Shown in pieces: positions 8,157 to 17,347 of a stretch of 64,000 nucleotides of DNA. The DNA is from Colwellia piezophila ATCC BAA-637. GTDB lineage: Bacteria > Pseudomonadota > Gammaproteobacteria > Enterobacterales > Alteromonadaceae. The stretch is taken from the NCBI RefSeq assembly GCF_000378625.1, contig NZ_KB905173.1:62001-126000 (forward strand). The letters run 5' to 3'. Each line of letters starts with the position of its first letter. The stretch's first letter is position 1. The notes under the pieces were generated by a model. It saw only the letters and a list, made by a program, of their open reading frames with translations. It ran no database searches and was not told where the DNA came from. Both the position numbers and the translations under genes were made by a program.

Positions 8157-8843
8157 CTAGATTAATTTATTAAACAGTAACCCTTTGCGTTCTTCTTCAT
8201 TTTTCTTAGTGATAATAGCGCTTTGTAAAAGCACTTCATTTTTAGCTTGTTCGCTCGTGGCTTCGGCGAAATCAGTATCTTCAATACGTGCGCGAGAAGC
8301 GCTAACATTGATAACACTGGTTTGGTAGGTGGCTACTTGGCTAGCGAGGGCATTAGTTTCAGCGCCCAAAGCACTGGCACTATCATTCACTAGGTTTGAG
8401 GTATCTTGAAGGATGGTTTGCGTAGCCGCAGGGTTGCTGGCATCGAGGCCACTAATGAAGTTATCTTGCCCTAAGACGTCACGGGCTAAGGTATTTATTT
8501 GTTCGGTAATTTGATTTAACTCACCTTGAATAACATCACTATCATAAAGTGGATTGCCTGATTGAATAGATAAGGTTTCCGCACGTAATAAACCCTCATT
8601 AATGGCCGACAAAGCGCCCGCCTCAATATCGTTTATATTGGCTTGGTCTTGAGCGTTAAAGCTCAGTTGCTTATTTTGGTTGATTTGACTGGTAAGTCGA
8701 TTAGCAATCTGTAAACCTGCGGCATCATCTGCTGCTTTATTGATACGCTTGCCTGAAGCGAGCTTTTCGGCTTGCTGCTCGCGTTGCTGATTAAGCTTTT
8801 CAATAAAGCTAAAGTTGGCTGGTGATTGCTTGACCGACAACAT
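8157..8843 (-). CDS. Short flagellin-like protein
   Basis: 228 residues. The N-terminal D0/D1 region of flagellin is clear (KLASGKRINKAADDAAGLQI, then NDIEAGALSAINEGLLRAETLSIQSGN), and so is the C-terminal one (GAETNALASQV, SASRARIEDTDFAEATS). The hypervariable D2/D3 domains are absent. The extreme C-terminus (KKNEEERKGLLFNKLI) is charged, unlike the usual hydrophobic ending needed for filament packing and export. No other flagellar gene is in the window. It could be a minor or non-filament flagellin-like protein, a regulator that binds flagellin chaperones, or a junction protein. Homology is confident, role is not. Confidence 0.8.
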   Translation of the reverse strand: MLSVKQSPANFSFIEKLNQQREQQAEKLASGKRINKAADDAAGLQIANRLTSQINQNKQLSFNAQDQANINDIEAGALSAINEGLLRAETLSIQSGNPLYDSDVIQGELNQITEQINTLARDVLGQDNFISGLDASNPAATQTILQDTSNLVNDSASALGAETNALASQVATYQTSVINVSASRARIEDTDFAEATSEQAKNEVLLQSAIITKKNEEERKGLLFNKLI

Positions 8844-8948
8844 AAAGTTCCCCTGTAAACTAATAACTCTTTGCTACTTAATAGTATAGCAAGGCTATTG
8901 GATTTAGGCTGTTAAGGGATTAGTGTTGTCGTTTTAATGAAAACTAGC

Positions 8949-9086
8949 TTAGTGGCTTTTACTATCGTCTTGAATCTGTTTGAGAAAGTAATAAACATAA
9001 AAGGCGGCAATAGCGAGCAGAATAGCTAAACCGCCAAACGAAAACATAACAACCGGATCATTGGTTAACATTGATAATAAGTTCAT
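8949..9086 (-). CDS. DUF3149-type small membrane protein
   Basis: 45 residues, from ATG at 9086 with GGAG seven bases upstream. It begins MNLLSMLTNDPVVMFSFGG, crosses the membrane once (about residues 15-35) and ends in a short polar tail (KQIQDDSKSH). The pattern, a short amphipathic start, NDPV, one helix with FYVYYFLK and a charged end, fits DUF3149. The function is unknown. It lies alone between the flagellin-like and Sel1 genes. Confidence 0.72.
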   Translation of the reverse strand: MNLLSMLTNDPVVMFSFGGLAILLAIAAFYVYYFLKQIQDDSKSH

Positions 9087-9164
9087 AGTGGACTCCATAA
9101 TTTACTAAGTAATTCTTGATGTACTTAGTGTAATCACTTTGCCCAATAACTAAGCTGATTTAGA

Positions 9165-9941
9165 TCAATAGAAGTTCTGCTTTTCTGCCATTTTCGCTTT
9201 CAATTTTTGTTGCTCTCTGATTTGAGTAAAAATTTTATTGGCTTTTTCTATACTTTCCTCAACTTGCCTTTTAGATAAGTCACGCTCATCCATTACACGG
9301 CTTTTTTCTGCATCGGGATAACCATTCCATGAGGCAATAGTATTCCAGACAAAAGACAATTCAGTACTTTTTTCTACTCCCTTGCCTTCGCTATAAAGCA
9401 AAGCTAAATTATATTGGGCGAGGGCATAATTTTGATTAGCGGCATTTCGATACCAGCGAGACGCTTTAAAGTTATCTTGTTTAATGCCATCGCCGTTAGC
9501 ATACATTACCGCTAAGTTAAATTGTGCACTGGCTAAGTCTTTTTTCGCTGCTTTGTTGGTTAATGCAAACGCTTTCTTTAGGTCTTGCTTGACTAATTTA
9601 CCGGCAGAATAGATTAAAGCCAGTTCGAATTGTGCGTCGGGGTAGTTTTGTGCAGCAGATAGTTCAAATAACTCGAGTGCTTTCATGCCATCTTTAGGAA
9701 CGGAATAACCGTGTTGATAAACCAAGGCCATTTGATACTGTGCCGGCGCATAGCCCTCACTAACTAAAGGACGAAATTGAGCAATGGCCGCTTGGAATTT
9801 ACCACGGTTGAATTCATAAATACCCTGCTCGAGATCATAACCATGACTAAAAGCAGAAAAGCTCGCTAATAGCAGCATGGCTGGCAGGGTTACCTTGATG
9901 TTAAAAGATTTTTTAAGGTTCGGGTTGTTTTTGATGAGCAT
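9165..9941 (-). CDS. Sel1 repeat protein, exported
   Basis: 258 residues with a signal peptide (cleavage likely after LASFSAFS, about residue 32). At least four Sel1-like repeats cover about residues 40-200: GYAPAQYQMALVYQHGYSV, YPDAQFELALIYSAGKLV, LASAQFNLAVMYANGDGI and YALAQYNLALLYSEGKGV. The tail is basic and helical. Sel1 repeats form a solenoid used for protein-protein contacts in the periplasm. No partner is apparent among neighbours. Confidence 0.85.
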   Translation of the reverse strand: MLIKNNPNLKKSFNIKVTLPAMLLLASFSAFSHGYDLEQGIYEFNRGKFQAAIAQFRPLVSEGYAPAQYQMALVYQHGYSVPKDGMKALELFELSAAQNYPDAQFELALIYSAGKLVKQDLKKAFALTNKAAKKDLASAQFNLAVMYANGDGIKQDNFKASRWYRNAANQNYALAQYNLALLYSEGKGVEKSTELSFVWNTIASWNGYPDAEKSRVMDERDLSKRQVEESIEKANKIFTQIREQQKLKAKMAEKQNFY

Positions 9942-10137
9942 AATTTTCCTTAGTCGGCTTTATTGCTATGAATAAGTGTAGCTTAGAACTTATATGAGTA
10001 ACATTAAATAACTGTTTTTCCAAGAATATAATTTTTGCTGTGGTAATAATTTATGTGTTTGCATCGATGGAAAAATTATCAATGAAGGGATTATGACAAG
10101 GATTTAAATCCTCTTGAATTAACGATTAACGGTAGGA

Positions 10138-10165
10138 AAAGTGCTCTGTGGCCGAAGAGCACTTT
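10138..10165 (-). terminator. yheS terminator
   Basis: Perfect 10-bp stem AAAGTGCTCT/AGAGCACTTT (10138-10147 with 10156-10165), 8-base loop. On the reverse strand a short T run follows. It lies just past the yheS stop. Confidence 0.55.
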
Positions 10166-10189
10166 ATAAGTAGTTTATTGGTTAGAAAA

Positions 10190-12115
10190 TTAATTCTGCA
10201 CCGACATCATTTCTTCAATCTGTTCAGCCAATTCTAGCCACTCCATCTCGTTTTCTTCAATATCGTTTTTTAAACGGGCTTGTTTTTTCAGTAAATCAGT
10301 CAATTCAACTTTTCGGTCTGCTTGATAAATATCACTGTCACTTAATAAAGCTTCTATCTTAGTTAACTCTTCTTGCCATAGATGGATTTTTTTCTCTAAC
10401 TTATCCGCTTCTTTACGCAATGGTGCCGATTTTTTGCGTAAGTCGGCTTGTTGCTGGCGCAGTTGTTTTTTGTCTAAGCCTTTATCTGCGTTTTGTTGGC
10501 TACTTTTTGTAGATTTTATCGCTTGTTTTTTATCATCATTCAGCCATTGCTGATAATCATCAATATCACCGCTAAAATCACTGACCTGACCATTGGCAAC
10601 TAGATAAAATTCATCAACACAGGATTCTAATAAAAATCTATCATGGGCAATTAATATAATCGCGCCTTCAAAGTCCTGCAATGCCATCACTAAGGCTTGA
10701 CGCATTTCTAAATCAAGGTGGTTGGTTGGCTCATCAAGTAGTAATAATTGTGGCTTTTCTAAGACAATTAAGGCCAGTACTAAACGGGCTTTTTCACCAC
10801 CAGACATATTGGTAACGGGAGCAAGCGCTTGATCGCCGCTAAAGCCAAATTTACCCAGAAAAGTACGGGCTTGCGGTTCGCCTAAAATAGGCTTGGCGCG
10901 TAAAATATGATCAACAGGGCTCGATGTAATATGCAATTGCTCTAATTGGTGCTGAGAAAAATAACCAATTTTTAGCTCTTGTGCACAATATCGCTCGCCG
11001 CTAAGTAAAGCTAGGTCTCCGGCCAGGGATTTTATCAGAGTCGATTTACCGGCACCGTTACGGCCTAATAAACCAATGCGACTGCCCGGCACTAACGTCA
11101 AGCCAACACTGTCTAGAATGATTTTTTGTTCACTATGATCAGATTTTGGGTAACCACATTGGCTTTCTTTGAGCGAAAGTAGTGGGTAGGGTAGGCTCTC
11201 TGGTTTTTCAAAACTAAAGGTAAATTGACTATCGACATGGGCAGGTGCTAGATCTGGCAGCTTCTCTAAACGTTTTAAGCGACTTTGTGCTTGCTTGGCT
11301 TTACTGGCTTTAGCACGGAAACGATCAACAAAAGCGGTCAGATGGGCGGCTTCTTTTTGCTGCTTTTGATATTGTGCGTCTTGTTGCGCTAAATGTTCGC
11401 GGCGTTGACGCTCAAAAGAGGTATAGTTGCCGCTGTATAATTTTGCCCGCTGGTGTTCAATATGTAAAATTTGACCAATAACAGTATCAAGAAAATCACG
11501 ATCATGTGAAATCAGTACTAGCGTACCGGTAAAACGCTTTAACCAACGTTGTAGCCATATAACTGCATCTAAATCTAGATGATTGGTTGGCTCATCGAGC
11601 AATAATAAATCAGCACGAGAGATTAGCGCCTGCGCTAAGTTTAAGCGCATACGCCAACCACCAGAAAAATCTTTCACTGGGTTAGCAAGTTGTGATTGTA
11701 AAAAACCTAAACCATGTAATAACTCACCAGCACGAGCCGGCAAGCTGTAACCGTTAATAACATCTATTTTATTAATAATGGTGGCTTCAAGGTTACCATT
11801 ATCCATAATACGAGCCTGTTCAAGATCATGCTCTAACTGACGAAATTCTTTATCACCATCCATAACGTAATCAAGGGCGCTTTGCTCTAAAGATGGCGTT
11901 TCTTGCTTTACGGTCGCAATATCCCAACTTGTTGGCATAGATAAATCACCAGCGTCGGGCGTTAACTCACCTAACAACGCGGCAAATAGAGACGATTTCC
12001 CACAGCCATTACTGCCTACTAAGCCAACTTTATGGTTAGGGTGAATAGTAAAGCTAGATGATTTAATTAGGTTTTTAGCCCCTCTATCTAAACTTAGGTC
12101 GGTGGCAATAATCAA
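10190..12115 (-). CDS. yheS: ABC-F ATPase YheS
   Basis: 641 residues with two ABC domains and no membrane segments. Domain 1 has Walker A GSNGCGKSS, signature FSGGWRMRL and Walker B LLLLDEPTNHLDLD; domain 2 has GRNGAGKST, MSGGEKARL and LLLLDEPTNHLDLE. A linker with RFRAKASKAKQAQSR separates them, and a charged coiled coil closes the protein (about 540-640). ABC-F proteins act on the ribosome to resolve stalled translation rather than as transporters. The start codon is TTG (MIIAT...), placed by GAGGAA seven bases upstream and by the YheS start MIV. Confidence 0.93.
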   Translation of the reverse strand: MIIATDLSLDRGAKNLIKSSSFTIHPNHKVGLVGSNGCGKSSLFAALLGELTPDAGDLSMPTSWDIATVKQETPSLEQSALDYVMDGDKEFRQLEHDLEQARIMDNGNLEATIINKIDVINGYSLPARAGELLHGLGFLQSQLANPVKDFSGGWRMRLNLAQALISRADLLLLDEPTNHLDLDAVIWLQRWLKRFTGTLVLISHDRDFLDTVIGQILHIEHQRAKLYSGNYTSFERQRREHLAQQDAQYQKQQKEAAHLTAFVDRFRAKASKAKQAQSRLKRLEKLPDLAPAHVDSQFTFSFEKPESLPYPLLSLKESQCGYPKSDHSEQKIILDSVGLTLVPGSRIGLLGRNGAGKSTLIKSLAGDLALLSGERYCAQELKIGYFSQHQLEQLHITSSPVDHILRAKPILGEPQARTFLGKFGFSGDQALAPVTNMSGGEKARLVLALIVLEKPQLLLLDEPTNHLDLEMRQALVMALQDFEGAIILIAHDRFLLESCVDEFYLVANGQVSDFSGDIDDYQQWLNDDKKQAIKSTKSSQQNADKGLDKKQLRQQQADLRKKSAPLRKEADKLEKKIHLWQEELTKIEALLSDSDIYQADRKVELTDLLKKQARLKNDIEENEMEWLELAEQIEEMMSVQN

Positions 12116-12259
12116 TGGTAATTCCTCGATAAAATGGCATAGTGCTGTTAGGAGAATACAGACTAAAAAAATGCTTGTGCATTGTCGCTGTTCCTATGAC
12201 CACAATTCAAGGTAAAATAGCGATAATTAACTATTTAGTTGTAGAAGAAGTGGATAAAA

Positions 12260-12463
12260 ATGAACAAAGCCCTAAAAAAGAGATTTATCGCTGGCGCAGT
12301 CTGTCCGAAATGTAAAGCTATGGATACCCTGGCACTGACCAAAGAAAACGGTGTCGAAAAAGTGACTTGTGTCAGTTGTGGTGAGCAAATGGTGCAAACC
12401 GAAGCTCATATTGATAAGGCTGTGCGTGAACATGAACAGGTTATAGGTGTATTTAAACCTTGA
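12260..12463 (+). CDS. yheV: YheV family zinc-ribbon protein
   Basis: 67 residues. Two CxxC pairs (CPKC and CVSC) make a zinc ribbon, and KRFIAGAVCP at the start and HEQVIGVFKP at the end match YheV. The function is unknown. It is divergent from yheS and close to slyX and fkpA, matching the enteric yheV-slyX-fkpA neighbourhood. Confidence 0.9.
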   Translation: MNKALKKRFIAGAVCPKCKAMDTLALTKENGVEKVTCVSCGEQMVQTEAHIDKAVREHEQVIGVFKP

Positions 12464-12628
12464 TAACATGCATTTTATTGCGGTTTGCCTTAATTAGCAC
12501 ATCAAAAGTACTCATTGATAGTCATCAACTCCGTGCTCTATTTTTAATTAAAAGTTTATAAGTAAAGCTTTCTAATTAAAGCATAGCGCTTCAAATAACA
12601 TTGTTAGCTATTTAAGGCTAGTATCGAA

Positions 12629-12892
12629 TTAATAATGCGGTGGTGGTGGTTCAACGTCTTCGGCATCACCCGATAAGCTACCGCTATCTTTTAAACGATT
12701 AGCGATCAACTGAAGTTGATGTTTCAGATCTGCAATTTCCTGCTGATGGGCAGCTAGCTCTACACTTAACTGATCAATAACATCATCTTGAAAAACATTA
12801 CGTGATTCTAGGTCGTCAACACGTTCTTCGAGTTGTTGAACATGGTTAACATTCGGGTTATGAGTACTTAGGGTAATTTCGGCATTGGCCAT
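12629..12892 (-). CDS. slyX: SlyX family protein
   Basis: 87 residues, nearly all one coiled coil (VQQLEERVDDLESRNVFQDD, then ELAAHQQEIADLKHQLQLIANRL), ending in the SlyX-type tail EPPPPHY. The function is not known. The start lies inside the end of the WD40 lipoprotein gene (25-base overlap), so the two are translationally linked; fkpA is divergent on the other side. Confidence 0.9.
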   Translation of the reverse strand: MANAEITLSTHNPNVNHVQQLEERVDDLESRNVFQDDVIDQLSVELAAHQQEIADLKHQLQLIANRLKDSGSLSGDAEDVEPPPPHY

Positions 12893-13857
12893 GATTCAAC
12901 ATATCCTGATGAGCTTATCGTTAATAGGTTGTTATTATCGCCAAATGCGACGCTATACACAACCGCACCGGTAGGTCTTTTTGCTTCTTTAGGGGTAACA
13001 AACCAATATGCACGGCGTTTGCCCGTGGCAATATCCCAAACACTGACCTTTTTGGAGGCCGCACCCGTGATCATAGTTTTACCATCGGGTGAAAAACGTA
13101 TGGTACTAAAAACTTCATGGCGCTTTGTCCCTTGTAAAGTGCTAATCCGTTTACCTGTTTTTAAATCCCAAATATAAGCAGATTTCATACTATCGGCAGA
13201 AAAGGCATATCGACCCTTAGCATCTAAGGCTACTTTTGATACGCGAGAGCTATGATTAAACTGATAAACAACTTGCCCTGATTGGGTATCCCACACATAA
13301 GCAGTAAAATCATTTCCACCTGATATAGCCACTCTGCCATTGGGCAGCATATCTACTGAATTGATCTTTTCCTTGTGACCTAAAAATTCTAATCTTCTAC
13401 CGGTATTAAGGGTAATGTGTACGACGGTACCGTTACTTTTTCCAATCAGTAAGTAATCACCATTGTTACTGATAGCAATATCTCTAATGTTGGACTCTCG
13501 TACTTGCCAGTAACCTTCCGATTTACCTGATTGTAGGTTCCACAAGGCAAAGTTCTTTCTATTGGCCGTCAATACATGGCTAGCGTTGTCACTAATATCA
13601 ATGGTGAGCACTAAGTTATCACTGGTGTTTTGTTCTTGCGACCAGTTAAAAAGTCGCTCATTTGTGCTTAAATCCCAAACACTCAAACCGTGATGGATAG
13701 ATGAAACTACCGAGAACTTGGCATCACTAGAGAGTTGGCCAGCATAAGCACCTTCAACAGATTGCTGCCAACGCTGTAATGGCGCTTGCGTAACCGGCTT
13801 ACAAGCCGCTAGTGTCGTCAATAAGGTGACTAGAAAAATCCAATTACATTTTAACAA
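12868..13857 (-). CDS. WD40 repeat lipoprotein
   Basis: 329 residues. The N-terminus is a lipoprotein signal with lipobox LAAC (Cys19). The rest is a WD40-like beta propeller of about seven blades: GLSVWDLSTNERLFNW, NFALWNLQSGKSEGYW, NDFTAYVWDTQSGQVVYQF, KSAYIWDLKTGKRISTL and KKVSVWDIATGKRRAYW. Such propellers act as binding platforms; the partner is unknown. The only in-frame start is TTG at 13857; the nearby ATG is out of frame. It is followed by slyX with overlap and is divergent from fkpA. Confidence 0.85.
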   Translation of the reverse strand: MLKCNWIFLVTLLTTLAACKPVTQAPLQRWQQSVEGAYAGQLSSDAKFSVVSSIHHGLSVWDLSTNERLFNWSQEQNTSDNLVLTIDISDNASHVLTANRKNFALWNLQSGKSEGYWQVRESNIRDIAISNNGDYLLIGKSNGTVVHITLNTGRRLEFLGHKEKINSVDMLPNGRVAISGGNDFTAYVWDTQSGQVVYQFNHSSRVSKVALDAKGRYAFSADSMKSAYIWDLKTGKRISTLQGTKRHEVFSTIRFSPDGKTMITGAASKKVSVWDIATGKRRAYWFVTPKEAKRPTGAVVYSVAFGDNNNLLTISSSGYVESWPMPKLP

Positions 13858-14040
13858 GATATAAATACTTTTTTATTTGCGCATTTATCGTTAGTATAAG
13901 TTCTTTTTTGAATTTGTTTAGTGTTATCTTTTTAGTTTTGACTTTAATTCCGTCTTTATCAAGCTATAAAAGATAAGTTGAACAATGAATAGCCGTAAAT
14001 TGGGGAATTCTCCAATTGTATTGTATAAATGGAGATATAA

Positions 14041-14817
14041 ATGAAATTGTTTAAACCTACCCTTATAGCACTAGCGTTAGTGGCCGTTGTTGGTTGTAAT
14101 GAAAAACCTGTTGAAGAAGTGAAAGCACCGGTATTAGATACTGAAGTGCAAAAACAAGCCTACGGCTTAGGTGCCTCAATTGGTATGTACATGCAACGTA
14201 ACCTGGAAGAGCATGACAAACTAGGTTTAACCTTAGAAAAAGAACTTATCATTCGTGGTTTCACCGACAGCATTGATGGTAAATCTGTCATCGAAAAAGA
14301 AGAAATCCAAGCCTTATTGATGAACCTTGATGCAAGCATGAAAGAAAAGCAACAAGCTGCATTGGTTGCGGCTTCTGAAGCTAGCTTAGCTGAAGGTGTT
14401 AAATTCTTAGAAGATAACGCTAAAAAAGAAGGCGTACAGGTAACTGAATCAGGCATTCAATACGTAGTATTAACCGCTGGTGAAGGTGATAAGCCGCTAG
14501 CTGCTGATACCGTTACAGTACATTACACCGGTACTTTCCTAAACGGTGATACGTTTGATAGCTCATATAACGGAGCAGGTGAGCCGGTAGTATTTGCACT
14601 TAATCGTGTAATTAAGGGCTGGACTGAAGGCGTACAGTTAATGAATGTAGGCGCTAAGTACAAATTCACAATCCCTTCAGATTTAGCATACGGCCCTAAC
14701 GGTAACCCACCAAGTATTCCGGGTAACTCAGTACTAGAATTTGAAATTGAATTATTAGAAATTAAAAAAGCAGCAGAAGCTCCAAAAGCTGATGGTCACG
14801 ACCACGCGGCTCACTAG
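14041..14817 (+). CDS. fkpA: FKBP-type peptidyl-prolyl isomerase FkpA
   Basis: 258 residues. The signal ends in VVGC (Cys19), so this version may be a lipoprotein. An N-terminal helical dimerisation domain (about 35-135, KQAYGLGASIGMYMQ) is followed by the FKBP domain (about 138-240) with VHYTGTFLNGDTFDSSY, VIKGWTEGVQLM, IPSDLAYG and SVLEFEIELLEI. It catalyses proline isomerisation and acts as a chaperone in the periplasm. The His-rich tail DGHDHAAH may bind metal. A strong terminator follows. Confidence 0.93.
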   Translation: MKLFKPTLIALALVAVVGCNEKPVEEVKAPVLDTEVQKQAYGLGASIGMYMQRNLEEHDKLGLTLEKELIIRGFTDSIDGKSVIEKEEIQALLMNLDASMKEKQQAALVAASEASLAEGVKFLEDNAKKEGVQVTESGIQYVVLTAGEGDKPLAADTVTVHYTGTFLNGDTFDSSYNGAGEPVVFALNRVIKGWTEGVQLMNVGAKYKFTIPSDLAYGPNGNPPSIPGNSVLEFEIELLEIKKAAEAPKADGHDHAAH

Positions 14818-14876
14818 TTAACGTTTATGTGAATTAAGCTTGCTTAGCTATTCACAGACTTACTAGTAAAAAATAT

Positions 14877-14911
14877 AAAACCATCAGTAATGATTTACTG
14901 GTGGTTTTTTT
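14877..14911 (+). terminator. fkpA terminator
   Basis: Stem CCATCAGTAA/TTACTGGTGG (14881-14890 with 14895-14904, extended by flanking A/T pairs), loop TGAT, then seven T. Confidence 0.82.
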
Positions 14912-14969
14912 GTTTCCTGAGTACCTTATTGAAAATAAGATTTTGTAGTTTTTTTATAAGTAAGAATTC

Positions 14970-15060
14970 AATTAGAATAAATGTTCAAGAACAAGGCGCT
15001 TGATTGAGCAATAGCTTGCTATTGTGATTGAAAGCAACGATGTTATTGGATATTTAGTTC
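14970..15060. repeat. Possible intergenic repeat with internal hairpin
   Basis: A stretch that looks non-coding holds CAATAGC/GCTATTG (15009-15015 with 15018-15024) inside the frame ACAAGGCGCTTGATTGAG ... AAAGCAACG. Its style resembles short intergenic elements of Vibrio and Alteromonadales genomes. Only one copy is in the window, so this is a weak call. Confidence 0.3.
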
Positions 15061-15081
15061 ATTGAAATATAATATAGCTCA

Positions 15082-16350
15082 ATGAAAAAACTTCTTATCA
15101 TTGGCTATGTATGGCCTGAGCCTAACTCTTCTGCGGCAGGTAGCCGTATGATGCAGTTAATCCATTTTTTCCAAGCGCAAAGCTATGACATTACCTTTGC
15201 CAGTCCAGCACAACAAACTGAGCATATGGTTGATTTACGTGCCTTAAATATTACTGTTGAAAATATTACGCTCAATTGCACTAGTTTCGATGTCTTTATC
15301 AAAGCATTGCAGCCAACTACCGTAATGTTTGACCGCTTTATGATGGAAGAGCAATTTGGCTGGCGTGTAAGTGAACAGTGCCCACAGGCGCTGAGAATTT
15401 TAGATACCGAAGATTTGTTTTGCCTACGCAATGCTCGTCATCAAGCCTATAAACAAAGACGTAATATCACCGATGCAGACCTACTCAGCAGTGACATGGC
15501 TAAACGTGAAGTTGCGTCGATATTTCGCTCTGATATCAGCTTAATGATTTCTAGTGTGGAAGTGGAATTACTACAACGATTATTTAAAGTCGATGGCAGT
15601 TTAATTCACTATTGCCCCTTTATGTTAAGCCAAACTCAGTTAACACAAGAAAATCCAAGTTTTCAACAGCGGGAAGGTTTTATGGCGATTGGAAATTTTC
15701 GCCATGCGCCCAACTGGGACTCAGTACTATGGCTCAAACAGCAAATATGGCCATTAATACGCAAACAACTGCCTAACGCCAAACTGAACATCTATGGCGC
15801 ATATCCACCGCCGAAAGCAACTGACTTACATGATGAAAAGTCAGGTTTTTTGGTTAAAGGCTGGGTAGATGACGCCGTACTGGCTATGCAAAGCGCCAAA
15901 GTCTGTTTAGCACCGCTGCGTTTTGGTGCGGGCATTAAAGGCAAGCTTGCTGAGGCGATGTATTGTCAAACGCCTTCGGTTACCACTGATATTGGCATCG
16001 AGAGCATGCAAACTGAGTTCGCTTGGCCTGGCGCGATAGCCAATGAGCCACAAGCTATCGCTAATGCTGCAGTAAAGCTTTATCAAGATGAACTTGCATG
16101 GCAAGCTGCTAGTGATTTAGGGCCGAAAAATGCCCTGTTAATGTATCAACAAGAGCGTATTTTAGCTGAGCTAGCGGCTTGTTTAGCTAAACTAGAGGTT
16201 AATCTCGAACAGCATAGAAAGGTAAACTTTATTGGCAGTATGCTCAATCATCATCACCATAAAAGTACTCAATATATGGCGCAATGGATTGATGTTAAAA
16301 GCCAATTGAAAGTTTTGGCTGAAAGCGATAGCTCAAAAGAAGAAGGATAA
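15082..16350 (+). CDS. Glycosyltransferase, GT4 type
   Basis: 422 residues with a GT-B fold pattern. The N-terminal domain starts KKLLIIGYVWPEPNSSAAG, typical of donor/acceptor Rossmann starts. The C-terminal domain carries GNFRHAPNWDSVLWL, LNIYGAYPP, VKGWVDDAVLAMQSAKVCLAPLR and the E-x7-E-like block GIKGKLAEAMYCQTPSVTT. It probably adds a sugar to a cell-surface polysaccharide or lipid. It is a lone gene, not in a surface polysaccharide cluster, so donor and acceptor are unknown. Confidence 0.85.
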   Translation: MKKLLIIGYVWPEPNSSAAGSRMMQLIHFFQAQSYDITFASPAQQTEHMVDLRALNITVENITLNCTSFDVFIKALQPTTVMFDRFMMEEQFGWRVSEQCPQALRILDTEDLFCLRNARHQAYKQRRNITDADLLSSDMAKREVASIFRSDISLMISSVEVELLQRLFKVDGSLIHYCPFMLSQTQLTQENPSFQQREGFMAIGNFRHAPNWDSVLWLKQQIWPLIRKQLPNAKLNIYGAYPPPKATDLHDEKSGFLVKGWVDDAVLAMQSAKVCLAPLRFGAGIKGKLAEAMYCQTPSVTTDIGIESMQTEFAWPGAIANEPQAIANAAVKLYQDELAWQAASDLGPKNALLMYQQERILAELAACLAKLEVNLEQHRKVNFIGSMLNHHHHKSTQYMAQWIDVKSQLKVLAESDSSKEEG

Positions 16351-16580
16351 AGAGGGAGAGTGACTGGCTTTGAATTAATCAGCTAGCCACTATTTCCGTC
16401 ATCGCTGTTGCTACTTAGGCCGGCATCCAATGTTTAGTGGCTGATAGGCTGAGTAGGTAAAGACGGCTTCAGACTAAGTATATAATGGCAAGACTTACAA
16501 AGGCATTAGCTTGGTTTGAGCTTTTTTATTAGCCACTAAAATGCCGTCAAAGCATAACAGCCTTGAGATGTTTTTAGGTA

Positions 16581-17057
16581 TTAATCAATAAAAATCTGCA
16601 TTTCTTCACCTATTTGCTTGCGCATTTCCATCAATTTCACCGCGGAAGCATGTTGTTTCTTATCGGCTTCTGTTGTTGGTTGCCATTTCGGTACGGTTTC
16701 AGATTGACCATTTTGGTCAACGGCGACCATGATAACAATACAATGCGTTGTTAAGCGTCGGTTTAATGACTTAGGGTCACAAGCATTTACTTCAAGGGCA
16801 ATATGCATTGAAGAATTACCGGTAAAGATAACTTTGGCTTCAACCTCCACTAAGCTGCCAACATGTATCGGGGCAATAAAGCGAATACCGCCAGCATAAG
16901 CGGTAACACAGTAACGGCCACTCCAGCCGGCAGCGCAGGCATAGGCGGCCAAATCAATCCATTTCATTACGGCACCACCGTGCACTTTACCACCAAAATT
17001 TACATCTTGTGGCTCCGCTAAAAATCGTAAGGTAATATCACGTTGTGGTGCATTCAT
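16581..17057 (-). CDS. Acyl-CoA thioesterase, hotdog fold
   Basis: 158 residues of the YciA/BFIT-like thioesterase group. GGKVHGGAVMKWIDLAAYACA is the hotdog helix region with its conserved motif, followed by VTAYAGGIRFIAPIHVGSLVEV and NSSMHIALEV. Such enzymes hydrolyse acyl-CoA to free CoA and fatty acid in the cytoplasm. The chain-length preference cannot be read. It is a single gene, divergent from the small peptidase-like gene with a Fur-like box between them. Confidence 0.85.
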   Translation of the reverse strand: MNAPQRDITLRFLAEPQDVNFGGKVHGGAVMKWIDLAAYACAAGWSGRYCVTAYAGGIRFIAPIHVGSLVEVEAKVIFTGNSSMHIALEVNACDPKSLNRRLTTHCIVIMVAVDQNGQSETVPKWQPTTEADKKQHASAVKLMEMRKQIGEEMQIFID

Positions 17058-17178
17058 AAGTGGCGCTCTTTATCGTTAATGAGTTGAGTAGGTGGATCAG
17101 AAGAAGATTGCTCAAACTATAGTGTTCATCGTTAATTAGCAAATAATATCTTTACAGCATGCACCAAATAACTAATAA

Positions 17179-17193
17179 TGAGAATCGTTATCA
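17179..17193. promoter_or_regulatory. Fur-like box
   Basis: TGAGAATCGTTATCA fits the 7-1-7 Fur core TGATAATnATTATCA at 12 of 14 informative positions. It lies in the 290-base divergent gap between the thioesterase gene and the small peptidase-like gene, 122 bases before one and 155 before the other. Iron-dependent control of one or both is inferred. Confidence 0.5.
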
Positions 17194-17347
17194 TTTGCGT
17201 TTATTGTTGGACTTTAATGCAAAACGTGCCAAGGCAATAACATATCGTAATAATTGGCATGGTCTATCTAAGCTATAGATACCCAAGGAACTTTGCTAAT
17301 AAAAGTTCGAACGTGACGGTTAGCTGATTTTTAATGTGAGAGTAATT

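Noticed and set aside
12272..12469. 65-residue open frame opposite yheV
   Set aside because: The forward frame carries the conserved CxxC pairs and YheV motifs; the reverse is a shadow.
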